DNA of 45,766 bases from Flavobacteriales bacterium. Lineage in GTDB: Bacteria; Bacteroidota; Bacteroidia; NS11-12g; UBA955. The notes beneath the pieces are model-generated. The model was not told the origin of the DNA and ran no database searches. It saw only the letters and a list, made by a program, of their open reading frames with translations. Position numbers and translations under genes: made by a program. The stretch lies in the NCBI GenBank assembly GCA_947487175.1, contig CANKVM010000010.1:1-45766 (forward strand). The letters are read 5' to 3'. Below are positions 18,990-28,613 of the stretch, piece by piece; positions within the stretch are counted from its first letter, which is position 1, and the number at the start of each line of letters is the position of its first letter.

Positions 18990-19210
18990 TTTCAGTCAAT
19001 TATAAAATTGATTGCATTTGGCAACTTTTTGTAGGAATTGCAAAAAATAGTTCATTTATTTTTTATGATATATGCAAATATAATAGACATAATATTTATA
19101 AACAACAATTTAAGTTGATGTAAAAAATAAAAATTCCAAGTTGAGTAAGGTAATTAAATGGCTTAAATCACTTAACAAAACGAATAGCATAAATGCTCAC
19201 TATAATAAAA

Positions 19211-19237
19211 ACAAAAAACCCCAGCAAGCTGGGGTTT
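19211..19237 (-). terminator. Rho-independent terminator of the PorT-like barrel gene
   Basis: A 10-bp GC-rich stem (19216-19225 with 19228-19237, AAACCCCAGC) is followed on the minus strand by TTTGTTTTTAT. It lies about 26 nt downstream of the stop codon of the minus-strand gene ending at 19263. Confidence 0.85.
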
Positions 19238-19262
19238 CTGTAAATCAAATATTATTAATTTT

Positions 19263-19934
19263 TTATAATTTAAACTTATAACCCAATGTGAGTTGTAAGC
19301 TTATGTGCTTATTGGCATTTTCGGCAAGTTTGCCATATAAGTTTTGTGCACTCATTTGACCATGAAGTCCCATTATGAAATTATTAAGTTCAACTTGTGT
19401 TCCTAAAATCAAACCGAAGTCAGATCGGTTTAATCCATTAATTACTTCTTTTTCCATAAAATAAGGTTCAGAATTTGAATCATACTCTTCATTATAATAT
19501 TCGCTTTTATAAGAACTTTGGGCTCTCACTTCTAATGCATAACCGACATACGGACCAAAATTGTAGGTGATTTTCATTTTCCTGTAAGTGGTATTGAAAT
19601 TTACTAAAATTGGCATTTCAATAACCGACAATTTATATGACGCTTTTTGAACAAATTCTAAATCCATGTAATCCAATCCTGTTATTGCGGTTGTCCACCC
19701 TTTTTGATTGAAGCGCAAAATGGGTTCTAGTGAAATCTTCCGGCTCAGAGGGATATCGATTCCCGCGCCAAATTGAATTCCAGCAAGTGGATTGAAAAAG
19801 TCATTTACTTCTTGATTGTCAAAATCTTGAACACTGTTTAAGTTTCCTCCAATAAAAGGATGTAAAGAGATTTGCGCTTGTGATTTATTCCAAATCATGG
19901 CAAACATAACGATGAATAAAGTTTTAAAGTTCAT
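19263..19934 (-). CDS. PorT-like outer-membrane beta-barrel protein, 223 aa
   Basis: The protein has an N-terminal signal peptide (residues 1-20, ending SQA before QISLHPFIGG). Alternating amphipathic strands follow, typical of the Bacteroidota outer-membrane barrel family that includes PorT: FGAGIDIPLSRKISLEPILRFN, YNFGPYVGYALEV and a terminal LQLTLGYKFKL ending in an aromatic-hydrophobic strand. The length fits the family. It stands alone between two giant genes, with a strong terminator after it. A cluster of TTGCAA palindromes lies 35-80 nt upstream. PorT itself works in T9SS, but many family members do not, so the exact role is open. Confidence 0.8.
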   Translation of the reverse strand: MNFKTLFIVMFAMIWNKSQAQISLHPFIGGNLNSVQDFDNQEVNDFFNPLAGIQFGAGIDIPLSRKISLEPILRFNQKGWTTAITGLDYMDLEFVQKASYKLSVIEMPILVNFNTTYRKMKITYNFGPYVGYALEVRAQSSYKSEYYNEEYDSNSEPYFMEKEVINGLNRSDFGLILGTQVELNNFIMGLHGQMSAQNLYGKLAENANKHISLQLTLGYKFKL

Positions 19935-19969
19935 GCCACAATATTAGTGGGGCTGAATACAGAGTTCCT

Positions 19970-20015
19970 TTGCAAAAAACGCAAATTGAACATTGCAAAA
20001 TTGCAATTATTGCAA
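19970..20015. repeat. Cluster of four TTGCAA palindromes upstream of the barrel gene
   Basis: TTGCAA occurs at 19970, 19993, 20001 and 20010, the last three spaced 8-9 bp. The cluster sits upstream of the barrel gene starting at 19934 and could be a regulator-binding array. Confidence 0.35.
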
Positions 20016-20040
20016 CCAATCAAAAAATGGAAACGCAAAA

Positions 20041-20070
20041 AAAAGGTCAGAAATAAATTTCTGACCTTTT
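20041..20070 (-). terminator. Rho-independent terminator of the phytase/PhoX gene
   Basis: A 14-bp stem (20041-20054 with 20057-20070, containing GGTCAGAAAT) is followed on the minus strand by a run of T. It lies 20 nt past the stop of the minus-strand gene ending at 20091. Confidence 0.85.
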
Positions 20071-20090
20071 TGAAAATTACTTATTTAAAA

Positions 20091-23000
20091 TTAATGCTGA
20101 ATAATGAATTTACTTGAATAAACCTTGTTTTGAGATTTTACATTTACGATATAAAATCCTGAAGGATAATTCATAGTTGAAATTTCAATTTTATTCAGTT
20201 GATCTTGATTGTTTACGAAAATTTTCTTACCAGCCAAATCAACAATTTCTACAGATTGAATGTTAGAATTAGATTCAATAAACAATTGATTGTTTACTGG
20301 ATTAGGATAAACTTTAACTACATCTTTAGAAATAGTATTCACATTACTTGGAACAACGCCATTGGCAGAAATTGCAAACGTATATAACGGGTTTTTAAAA
20401 TCGTTAGAATACATTTTCACTGTTGCATTTGCTTTAGCCAAAGTTGCAGTTCCAAACTGGATCATTAAGTTTTCAGATTTTCCAGGTTTAATTGAGAATG
20501 ATTTAGATGTTGGATAAACGATTTCAAAATCAGATTTACTTGACCCTGAAATTGCAATTGAATCAATATTCAAATAGTCTTTTCCTGTGTTTTCCATTTG
20601 GAAAACTCTCATTTTTTGGCTACCAATACCTACATTTCCAAAATCAGTATGATTAAATACATTGCTCAATAAATCACCACTTGCAATTGGATTTGTATTT
20701 CCTGAAATAGTTAATTTAGGAGCAATTGCTTCAGCTGTAACGTTGAATGTATATATAGAATCAGCAGCATCAGAAGTTATTGTAACAACATCTGTGAAAA
20801 TTCCTGGCAAAGCAGAAGTAAATTCAACTGTAACTGTATTTTTAGAAGAAGAACTTACAACCATTGGGAAATTCACATTTTTGATAATGAAATTACCAGA
20901 ATTTCCAACTTTGATGTTTTTTACATTCAAAGTAGAAAGTCCATTGTTCACAATTTCAAAAGATTGAGAAGCAGTCTTTTTAATTGCAACTTCACCCAAG
21001 TGAGTTCCATTCATTGCTGAAGTTACTGTTTCACCATTAGAAATTTCATAACTATTGCTAAGAACTTTAATGTCAGATCCTTCAACAGTTGCCTTGATTT
21101 TGAAATCAAAATCTGATTCGTCAACATCATTCGAATTGATAGTAACAAGTCCCTCAAAAACACCAAGTTTTGTTGGGTTGAATTTAACTGATATCACCAA
21201 TACAGAATCAACATTTACTTTTGCTGATTTAGCAGAAACGATTTCAAAACCTGCAGATTGACAATCAACGTTTTTAACTACCAATTTACCTTTACCTGTG
21301 TTTTTAATCGTAAAGTTTGCAAACAAAGGATTTTGTAATCCAGTTACACCCATATCAGTACCATTAGAAGTTTGGGTAGCAGCAGCGTGATTTAAGATTT
21401 CAATTTTATTTCCAGCACAGTTAATTTCAGGAGAGTTATTGAAAGTTGTAGGATTAAACATTGCCAAAATTTGACCACCTTCAACTACTTCACCCGCGAT
21501 AGGATAATGAGCTTGATCAACCAATAAGAACATTCCAGGACCTAAAATTGATTGTGCATCCATCATTCCACTTGATTCTTCATCTAATGTCAAGAAATTA
21601 CTTCCGTTGCTTTCAAAACGTGAAGGATCGTGTTGTGCTAATTGAGTCAATTTGTCTGTTTCAACATTATATTGATGAATTTTACCATTGTGAACGTTAT
21701 TTCCAACATCTTCCTGAACCAAAAGATTACCAGTATTGTCGAACCCAATATTATCCATCATTTTTTGTCCCTCAGTACCATCTAAAACAGCGGTAATAGA
21801 TCCACCTTTTTCAGGGTTTTGGATATCGTCAAAATGTAATTTCCACAATCTACTAGGAGCAGTAAATGAATTGGTAGTTACAAAATAGAAATCATTTAAA
21901 TTATTTGGATCCCAAGCTCCATCTTCTGGTCTCAAGAAATTTGTTACTCCTTTAAGATTTGAAAATCTGTTTAATTGAAATCCTGTAGAATCAACAATAT
22001 TACCTAAATCAACGAGCGTAACAGCAGTATTCGGGGTAGGAATAGAAAGGCTAGTTTCAGTTGTTAAACCATTAACCGCAACACCGTATAACTTACCATT
22101 TGTTAAACCCGCTTTATCAACTTCTGTTCCGGTAGTTGTTTTATTACCAACATAAACATACACTTGACCTGGAGTAGCATCGTCTGTTCCAATTACAATC
22201 GTTTTATCTTGCTCTAAAGGATTAGCAATCGCGTTTTCCCAGCTAAATTTACCCATCCATGGCAATTCGTAAGAATTTCCATTTTCAGAACCGGTTAATA
22301 CGTGTGCGAAAGCTCTTCCTTCAGCACCTGATTCTTCACCATTCAAATAAATGCGGCTTGTTGAACCTTTTCCAGTTTTAATATTATAGAACGCAGAAAT
22401 TGGAGCTAAGTCACCTGAACAAAATCTATTGAATGCAGATCTTGAAATTGAGTTCGAAGAATTATACAAACCATAGCTTTTAGAATCCCACAAATACACA
22501 TTTTTAATTTGATCAGCACCAGAAATGACAGATAAATTAGATTTGTTAATATTCCATCTAGAAACAAATGAACCTCTATTTCCATGTGCGTGAGTTGCAC
22601 CTACAGCACTTCCAAATTCATGATTGATAACCATGGTAAATGTGCCATCATTATTATCAAAAGCACCAGCACCATCAGGTGTTCCTGCCATTATATAATT
22701 ACCAACAACATCGCCTGCTGTTAAAATAGATGTAAACGATACACCCGGAGCAGTACCAAGTAAATAAGGTGAACTTGAAGAACTTATTCCAGTTGAGCCT
22801 TGTACATATCCTAAACCTGATAATGCAAAGTCATATCTACCTTCATTATTGTCATTGTTAAAGAATGCAATATTAGCTTTCTTAAATCCAACAGACTTAG
22901 GTAAGAATTTAATTGTTAAAGAATAAACACCATTAGGTGCAATAGTTAACGGGAAACTAGGAGCAGAAAGCAAACTAAAATTAGGGGCATCAATACCTGT

Positions 23001-25904
23001 AATTTGAATGTTTGAAACAATTAAATTACCAATACCCGTATTTTTAATGTTGAAAGTTTTCACTACAAAATTAGAAAGGCTAGAACCACCAAAATCAGAA
23101 TTATCTGAAACAGATGGCATAGAATCACCTAAAGCAATTTCTACGTTATTACCCAAAACAGAAACTTCTGGGTTGCTTTTAAATGTTTCAGGGATAAATA
23201 CTTTCAACAATTGGCCACCTTCAACTACTTCTCCACCAATTGCGTAATGCGCTTGATCAACCAATAAGAAATTACCATTTCCTAAAATAGATTGCACATC
23301 AATGATTCCGCTTGATTCTTCATCAATTGTTAAGAAATTAGTTGCTCCAGTTTCAAATCTATTTGGATCATGTTTTGCGATTAATTCAAGTTTGTCTGTT
23401 GCAATGGTGTACTGCCAAATTTTACCATTGTGATTTTGGCTTCCAACATCTTCTTGTAACATAATGTGACCAGAATTATCAATAGTTAAATTATCAACCA
23501 TTTTTTGACCTTCTGTACCATCTAAAACAGCAGTAATAGTTCCACCTTTTTCAGGAGAATTAATATCACTAAATCTTAATCTCCATAATCTACTTGGAGC
23601 AGTAAATGAATTCGTTGTAGCAAAATAAAAATCATTTAAATTGTTTGGATCCCAAGCACAATCTTCAGGTCTCAAGAAATTGGTAACACTTTTTGCAATG
23701 CTTAATTTATTTAAACCTGCACCAGTTGAATCTATAATTGAACCAAGATCTGCCAAAGTAAAGGCAGTATTTGCAGCAGGAAAAGATGTGCTCACTTCAG
23801 CCGTTAAACCAGCAACTGCAACACCATATAATTTTCCATTTGTTAAACCAGCTTTATCAATATCATTTCCTGTGCTATTTTTAGTTCCAACGTAAACATA
23901 AACTTGACCTGGGGTAGCGTCATCAGTACCCACAACAATAGTTTTGTTTGAAATATTAGGATTGGCAACTGCATTTTCAAATGAATATTTACCCATTAAT
24001 GGCAATTCATACGATGAACCAGCAGCAGCTCCAGTAACGATGTTAGCGAACGCACGTCCCTCAGAACCAGATTCTTCTCCAGCCATGAAGATTTTCTCTT
24101 TTGTACCTAAACCTGTTACAGGATTATAAAATGCATAAACTGAAGGCAAATCAGCTGAACAGAATCTATTAAATTGACCTTTAGAATTTAAGTTGGCACT
24201 GTTATACAAAACATAGCCAGTTGGTGTCCAAGCGTACACATTCTTAATCATATCTTCACCGCTTACAACAGATAAATCTGACTTGTTTATGATCCATTTA
24301 CTTATAAATGCACCAGCCGTACCATGTGCCCTAGGAATACCAACGGAAGTATTCAATTCATGGACCAAAACCACTGAAAATGTACCATTGTTGTTATCAA
24401 ATGCACCCATTCCATCAGGAATACCTACCATTTTGTAGCCATTCACTGACTCTCCAGCTGTTAAAATAGATGTAAAACTTACACCATCAGCTGTTGGTAT
24501 CAAATACGGTGTATTATTTGTACTTGGACCAGTTAAACCACCAATTAACAATTGTTTATTCGGCACTAAATTTTTCAATTTATCTGCACCTTTTAAGTTA
24601 AAAGTTACAACATGCGAAACTGTTGATGTAGCAATTGCAATACCATTTCCATTTGGACAAGTTTGCGCAAAATCATTGTCATTACAAATTGCAATTGTAC
24701 TATCGTTAATAATGGCAATACCTTCCGCTTTATCATAAGCAGCAGGCCATCCTTTAGCCAATAAATCCATAGCCAATTTTTTTCTTACTGGTGTAATACC
24801 CTCAACTCTCAAACCGGCTGAGTCAACCAAACCTTCTAAAGTTTTTGTATTTGTAGCATATGATATACCACTTTTTACAGCGGTTGCGCCGTTGATGTTT
24901 ATTGTATACATACGTTTGATATCCGTAGTACCTCTTGCAGCAGCCTCTAATACTAAAAACGTACTGTCATTGATAGCAGCCATATCACCCGTTTTCCAAT
25001 CTCTCAAACGAATTTGATTTCCGCCAGTTCCAATAATACCATCATTTAAATACACATACATTTTTTGTGTATTTGAAATAGGATCAATTTCAAGAATTCT
25101 ATGAACTCTAGAATTATCACCTACTGCAGCAGTAGGATACAAAATAGGACTTTGAATCATTGCATAAATTTTACCGTTTGGTGTAATTGCAATATTTTCA
25201 AAACCTCTGTTATTTTTACGATATTTAAAACATGTATCAATTTGAACATCTTCAATTTGAGCGCCTGCTAAATTTGCATATGGAGTGTATCTGCGCATTA
25301 CAACACCATTTGGACTTACTTTCCAAATTGTTGGTCCGCCTTCTTCACAAATCCAGAAGTTACCATCAGCGTCAACAATGATTCCCTCACTGTCAATTCC
25401 CCAAATGTCTTTCGCCGCCGTTTTCTTCAAGAAATTTGCACAATTCATAACGGTGTCAGTACTTACCATTTCAGCAGCAGTACTACCAAATCCAGTTGGA
25501 TTTAATACCCCTGATGCGCCAGTTCCATTAGGACGTTTGATTGTAATTGATTGCAAAATTTGCACTGAATCACCTTGAATTCTAATTCTGTGAATTTTAG
25601 GTATGTATGATGCGAAAGCATACATCTTGTCGTAAGTTGGTCTGCATAATGCTGTGTTCGCGTTACCACAATCAACGTTTACACCACGATCAGTTAACGT
25701 CCAAAATTCTTTTCCCCCTGTGTTGGGAATTGGAAACAACCCTGAAAATCCTGCCTCTCGAAACTTAACACCCTGAAAAGTTCCAATAGGCGCCGATGTT
25801 TTGTTGGAATAATCTTTTTGAACGGTAATTTGAGAAATCCCTTTTCCGCAAAAAATCAAAAATCCAATTAAAACAAGGCTTTTGTTTAAATTTTTTAAAT
25901 TCAT
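20091..25904 (-). CDS. Giant secreted protein: phytase-esterase-like domain plus two PhoX-like domains, T9SS type A
   Basis: I prefer the ATG at 25904 (MNLKNLNKSLVLIGFLIF), which begins the signal peptide; the frame extends to 25928. Numbered from there (1937 aa), residues about 25-430 resemble the esterase-like domain of phytase (GFSGLFPIP, FWTLTDRG, DSEGIIVDADGNFWICEEGGP, RGFENIAI). Two homologous blocks (about 465-900 and 1045-1480) look like PhoX-type alkaline phosphatases, with RFCSADLP/RFCSGDLA, EESGSEGRAF/EESGAEGRAF, DDATPGQVYVYVG and FLRPED.AWDPN. Between and after them are choice-of-anchor D/ASH-like beta domains. The last about 75 residues (VKVYPNPVNNQLFIES to SSKFIIQH) are a T9SS type A sorting domain. 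Release of phosphate from organic phosphates outside the cell is the likely role. Confidence 0.85.
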   Translation of the reverse strand: MNLKNLNKSLVLIGFLIFCGKGISQITVQKDYSNKTSAPIGTFQGVKFREAGFSGLFPIPNTGGKEFWTLTDRGVNVDCGNANTALCRPTYDKMYAFASYIPKIHRIRIQGDSVQILQSITIKRPNGTGASGVLNPTGFGSTAAEMVSTDTVMNCANFLKKTAAKDIWGIDSEGIIVDADGNFWICEEGGPTIWKVSPNGVVMRRYTPYANLAGAQIEDVQIDTCFKYRKNNRGFENIAITPNGKIYAMIQSPILYPTAAVGDNSRVHRILEIDPISNTQKMYVYLNDGIIGTGGNQIRLRDWKTGDMAAINDSTFLVLEAAARGTTDIKRMYTININGATAVKSGISYATNTKTLEGLVDSAGLRVEGITPVRKKLAMDLLAKGWPAAYDKAEGIAIINDSTIAICNDNDFAQTCPNGNGIAIATSTVSHVVTFNLKGADKLKNLVPNKQLLIGGLTGPSTNNTPYLIPTADGVSFTSILTAGESVNGYKMVGIPDGMGAFDNNNGTFSVVLVHELNTSVGIPRAHGTAGAFISKWIINKSDLSVVSGEDMIKNVYAWTPTGYVLYNSANLNSKGQFNRFCSADLPSVYAFYNPVTGLGTKEKIFMAGEESGSEGRAFANIVTGAAAGSSYELPLMGKYSFENAVANPNISNKTIVVGTDDATPGQVYVYVGTKNSTGNDIDKAGLTNGKLYGVAVAGLTAEVSTSFPAANTAFTLADLGSIIDSTGAGLNKLSIAKSVTNFLRPEDCAWDPNNLNDFYFATTNSFTAPSRLWRLRFSDINSPEKGGTITAVLDGTEGQKMVDNLTIDNSGHIMLQEDVGSQNHNGKIWQYTIATDKLELIAKHDPNRFETGATNFLTIDEESSGIIDVQSILGNGNFLLVDQAHYAIGGEVVEGGQLLKVFIPETFKSNPEVSVLGNNVEIALGDSMPSVSDNSDFGGSSLSNFVVKTFNIKNTGIGNLIVSNIQITGIDAPNFSLLSAPSFPLTIAPNGVYSLTIKFLPKSVGFKKANIAFFNNDNNEGRYDFALSGLGYVQGSTGISSSSSPYLLGTAPGVSFTSILTAGDVVGNYIMAGTPDGAGAFDNNDGTFTMVINHEFGSAVGATHAHGNRGSFVSRWNINKSNLSVISGADQIKNVYLWDSKSYGLYNSSNSISRSAFNRFCSGDLAPISAFYNIKTGKGSTSRIYLNGEESGAEGRAFAHVLTGSENGNSYELPWMGKFSWENAIANPLEQDKTIVIGTDDATPGQVYVYVGNKTTTGTEVDKAGLTNGKLYGVAVNGLTTETSLSIPTPNTAVTLVDLGNIVDSTGFQLNRFSNLKGVTNFLRPEDGAWDPNNLNDFYFVTTNSFTAPSRLWKLHFDDIQNPEKGGSITAVLDGTEGQKMMDNIGFDNTGNLLVQEDVGNNVHNGKIHQYNVETDKLTQLAQHDPSRFESNGSNFLTLDEESSGMMDAQSILGPGMFLLVDQAHYPIAGEVVEGGQILAMFNPTTFNNSPEINCAGNKIEILNHAAATQTSNGTDMGVTGLQNPLFANFTIKNTGKGKLVVKNVDCQSAGFEIVSAKSAKVNVDSVLVISVKFNPTKLGVFEGLVTINSNDVDESDFDFKIKATVEGSDIKVLSNSYEISNGETVTSAMNGTHLGEVAIKKTASQSFEIVNNGLSTLNVKNIKVGNSGNFIIKNVNFPMVVSSSSKNTVTVEFTSALPGIFTDVVTITSDAADSIYTFNVTAEAIAPKLTISGNTNPIASGDLLSNVFNHTDFGNVGIGSQKMRVFQMENTGKDYLNIDSIAISGSSKSDFEIVYPTSKSFSIKPGKSENLMIQFGTATLAKANATVKMYSNDFKNPLYTFAISANGVVPSNVNTISKDVVKVYPNPVNNQLFIESNSNIQSVEIVDLAGKKIFVNNQDQLNKIEISTMNYPSGFYIVNVKSQNKVYSSKFIIQH

Positions 25905-26207
25905 ATAGTTTTTTGTTTGTGATTTCAAAACAAGGCTACATGCATTAAGGACTAATTATTTTAATGAGATGTTAATATGATGATTCACATTCATACATTA
26001 TGAAATTGTGGTCAAAATATTTATTTGGAATGATTTTAAATTAACATAAATAAAATACCGAAAGAAGTAATGCTTTCTAAAATATTCAATTTAACTAGCC
26101 TAAAAAAAATCAGCAACACCTACTCTCACTTCTTTTACCTATCTTTACTTATTCGATAACATTTGAAGCCATTGTTTCTTCTGCGTTGGATTTTAAAAAT
26201 CACTGAT

Positions 26208-26324
26208 ATGGCAAAAGAAAAAGAGGGGAAAAAAAAGTCTGACAAGACAGCCCCAACAAAAACACCAAAAGAGAAAAAAGCCGAAAAAGCTTTGAAAAAG
26301 ATTTCAAAAGGTAAAGGCGATTAA
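26208..26324 (+). CDS. Tiny lysine-rich protein, 38 aa
   Basis: ATG at 26208 opens a 38-codon frame ending in TAA at 26322-26324. Over 40 percent of residues are Lys, with Ala, Glu, Pro and Thr (MAKEKEGKKKSDKT at the start, KKISKGKGD at the end). It is alanine/lysine histone-tail-like and strongly basic, so nucleic-acid binding is possible but unproven. Support for a real gene comes from the clean start, the biased composition and the strong terminator 40 nt downstream, which it shares with the convergent methyltransferase gene. Confidence 0.6.
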   Translation: MAKEKEGKKKSDKTAPTKTPKEKKAEKALKKISKGKGD

Positions 26325-26360
26325 ATCAGTCCTACTTTCACATTTGATTACTTTCTAAGC

Positions 26361-26389
26361 AAAAAGTTCACTCGTGAACTTTTTTGCTT
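26361..26389. terminator. Bidirectional rho-independent terminator
   Basis: An 11-bp stem AAAAAGTTCAC (26361-26371) with GTGAACTTTTT (26374-26384) has T-runs on both strands. It lies between the plus-strand Lys-rich gene and the minus-strand methyltransferase, whose stop codon is only a few bases away. Confidence 0.8.
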
Positions 26390-26986
26390 TTATGCCTTTT
26401 TTATCCAAAACTTCAAATATGTTTTGAATAACGAATCCTTCAATTGATAAGTACTTGGAATTTCTGGTCCAGAACTGTGATAAGTGACAACCCTCGTGCC
26501 AACAGGCATTTGTTCGAGCTGCTTATGCACATAGGCCGAATATTCTAAATACAACTCATCATCTAAAAAAACAGTTTGATCTAAGGCAGATTCAGGCGAT
26601 AAGTTTTCAAAAAAGGGATTAAATAAATAAAAGGCATTGAAATCTTTGAATTTAATACGATCAATATTGGTATTCAAAAAACTCACATTATCAATGCTGT
26701 ATTTATTGGCAATTTCATCGCCACATTTGCAATAATTGGCTCTCTGCTCCACCCCAGTGAAATGAGCATCAGTGGTTAACGCACCTACAAAACAAAATTT
26801 ACCGGCGCCTGAACCAACATCCAAAATTCTAATGTTTGGCTCTGTTGCCAAAAATTGCGCCGCTGCTTTGGCAATTTTAATGGGAGTAAAATGGGTAGCC
26901 GACTTTCGGCGAATTTCAAGTGGAAATATCAAATCGAACTCTTCATCCGTTAAATCGTGTAAGTTTTTTAATTTTGAGGGATGCAT
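26390..26986 (-). CDS. Class I SAM-dependent methyltransferase, 198 aa
   Basis: The Rossmann-type motif I is clear as ILDVGSGAGKFCFVGAL (about residues 54-70). It is followed by FTGVEQR (acidic residue after beta 2) and FNAFYLFNPFFEN, an NPF-like motif at the position of the substrate-proximal NPPY/DPPY loop. The N-terminal part contains ATHFTPIKIAKAAAQFL, as often seen before the SAM domain in RNA or protein methyltransferases. The substrate is not identifiable. The gene lies just downstream of xseB on the same strand with a gap of about 26 nt, so it is likely in the xse operon. It carries a near-match to the TGAGGGAC word near its start. Confidence 0.8.
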   Translation of the reverse strand: MHPSKLKNLHDLTDEEFDLIFPLEIRRKSATHFTPIKIAKAAAQFLATEPNIRILDVGSGAGKFCFVGALTTDAHFTGVEQRANYCKCGDEIANKYSIDNVSFLNTNIDRIKFKDFNAFYLFNPFFENLSPESALDQTVFLDDELYLEYSAYVHKQLEQMPVGTRVVTYHSSGPEIPSTYQLKDSLFKTYLKFWIKKA

Positions 26987-27012
26987 GGTTATGAAGATGA
27001 ATTCCTTATCTA

Positions 27013-27219
27013 TTAATCTGATTCTAATTCTTTTAGAATTTGATTTACATCGTCTTCAGTTTTGAAGAGTTTTTCTTTGCAAACCGCAATTAAAACAGAT
27101 GCCCTCTTTACCTTTTCAGACAGTTCATCTACAGAAATTTCTCCCGATTCAATTTCTTCTACTATTTGTTGAAGCTCTTCAAACGCTGCTGTGTATTTTA
27201 TTTCCTTTTCGTTGCTCAT
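27013..27219 (-). CDS. xseB: Exodeoxyribonuclease VII small subunit
   Basis: The 68-aa protein has the standard XseB layout of two helices. YTAAFEELQQIVEEIESGEISVDELSEKVKRA is the family hallmark, followed by a C-terminal helix rich in Lys and Glu. XseB subunits assemble in several copies on the coiled coil of XseA to form exonuclease VII, which degrades single-stranded DNA from either end. It starts 3 nt after the xseA stop, the usual order. Length is normal (60-80 aa). Confidence 0.93.
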   Translation of the reverse strand: MSNEKEIKYTAAFEELQQIVEEIESGEISVDELSEKVKRASVLIAVCKEKLFKTEDDVNQILKELESD

Positions 27220-27222
27220 AAC

Positions 27223-28548
27223 TTATTGTTGGATAGGTTTTTTTGATATTACTTCACTGTCTACGGCTCCGTCTACAAATTGACTTTGAATGATTTGCCC
27301 TTCTTTAATTTCGGCAATTGACTTCACAATTTTTCCATCTAGCAGGGTCAAACTATACCCCCTTTTTAACAAATTGAGTGGATTTAAAAGATTCACCACT
27401 TTCTCTTGTCCCTCAATATTAGAAAAATGAGTTTTGAGGGACAATTTAGCTGCCCTTATCAAATTCAATTTCAGTTGGTTTTCAATGATTTCGTGCTGCC
27501 CTTGAACAATGTTCAATGACGAAGTAGACAATGTAGCCTTAAAGTTGGTTAATGTATGCCGTGACTCTTGCAATTGCAACTTCACATGGGCTTTCAACAG
27601 ATTAACCTCGTTGGTTAAATTGCGCTTGGAATACAAAAAGATATCGGCTGATTTACGGAGAATGGTTTCTTGGAATTTCTGAATGGGTACCCAAAAATTA
27701 TGAAATTCTTGAATTAAGAAATCGGCCAATTCTGTGGGCGTAATTGCGTTACGAAACGACACCATCTCTGAAACGGTTTCATTGGTTGAGTGCCCTATTC
27801 CTGAAAATACAGGCAACGGGAACTCCGCTATTTCTTTAGACAATAAATAATTGTTGTAACACGACAATCCTACATCTCCTCCTCCGCCGCGAATAATGGC
27901 AACCGCATCAAAATGTTGTTTTACACTATCAATTCGGCGCAGCTGTGCAATGATGGTAGGTGCAGCATTGTCGCCTTGCAAAATGGCAGGAAAGAGCATG
28001 GTAAAAAACTGGTATTTCCATTGATTTCGGGTAATGACTTGCATGAAATCTGAATACCCTTTGCTAGACTCAACTGAAATTATTGCAATACGTTTTGGCA
28101 ACAACGCCAATTTGTGTTGTTTATTTTTCATGAACAAGCCTTCGGCTTTGAGCTTTGCAATACTCTCTTGCTTTTCCCTTTCTAATTCGCCTAAGGTAAA
28201 AGACGCATCGATGTCAGAAATTTTGAGCGTGAGACCAAATGTTGGATGAAAATCTATCATTACAAACAACAAAACCGTAATACCATCTTTGAGGGGTTCA
28301 CCTAAGGTTTTTTGGAAATTCTGATTAATTCTTGAAAAGTCTGAATTCCAAATGGTTGAACGCATTTCGGCAACCACTTTGCCATTGTTTTTCTCAACCA
28401 ACTCAGGAAAACAGTGTCCAGTATGGGCGTAAAAATTGAGTTTGTTAATTTCAGCTTTTACCCAAAATCCAGTTTTAAAAACCTGATTTACCACCTTTTG
28501 AATATTGAGTGTAACTTGTTGCAGGGTAAAAAACGATGGTTGTGCCAT
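27223..28548 (-). CDS. xseA: Exodeoxyribonuclease VII large subunit
   Basis: This 441-aa protein has an N-terminal OB-fold domain (FWVKAEINKLNFYAHTGHCFPEL). The catalytic domain contains the conserved RGGGGDVGLSCYNN (near 221) and GIGHSTNETVSEMVSFRNAITPTELADF (from about 251). A long helical region follows, then the C-terminal NPLNLLKRGYSLTLLDGKIVKS motif. These are diagnostic for XseA. Many bacteria have GHETD in the GHSTN position, so this is a variant within the motif. Two copies of TGAGGGAC/GTCCCTCA lie within 35 bp of each other at 27408-27442, in opposite orientations. On the minus strand, TATATTTG (28559-28566) close to the ATG could be a -7 element. Confidence 0.95.
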   Translation of the reverse strand: MAQPSFFTLQQVTLNIQKVVNQVFKTGFWVKAEINKLNFYAHTGHCFPELVEKNNGKVVAEMRSTIWNSDFSRINQNFQKTLGEPLKDGITVLLFVMIDFHPTFGLTLKISDIDASFTLGELEREKQESIAKLKAEGLFMKNKQHKLALLPKRIAIISVESSKGYSDFMQVITRNQWKYQFFTMLFPAILQGDNAAPTIIAQLRRIDSVKQHFDAVAIIRGGGGDVGLSCYNNYLLSKEIAEFPLPVFSGIGHSTNETVSEMVSFRNAITPTELADFLIQEFHNFWVPIQKFQETILRKSADIFLYSKRNLTNEVNLLKAHVKLQLQESRHTLTNFKATLSTSSLNIVQGQHEIIENQLKLNLIRAAKLSLKTHFSNIEGQEKVVNLLNPLNLLKRGYSLTLLDGKIVKSIAEIKEGQIIQSQFVDGAVDSEVISKKPIQQ

Positions 28549-28613
28549 TTGAGAACAACAAATATAAGAATAGAGTTATTAAATATCTTTGCAAAAAATG
28601 CAAATAAAGAAAA

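Noticed and set aside
26478-26502. Minus-strand TTGGCACGAGGGTTG resembling a sigma-54 promoter
   Set aside because: It lies inside the methyltransferase coding sequence (Gly-Thr-Arg-Val-Val) with no gene start downstream, and the -12 part is imperfect.
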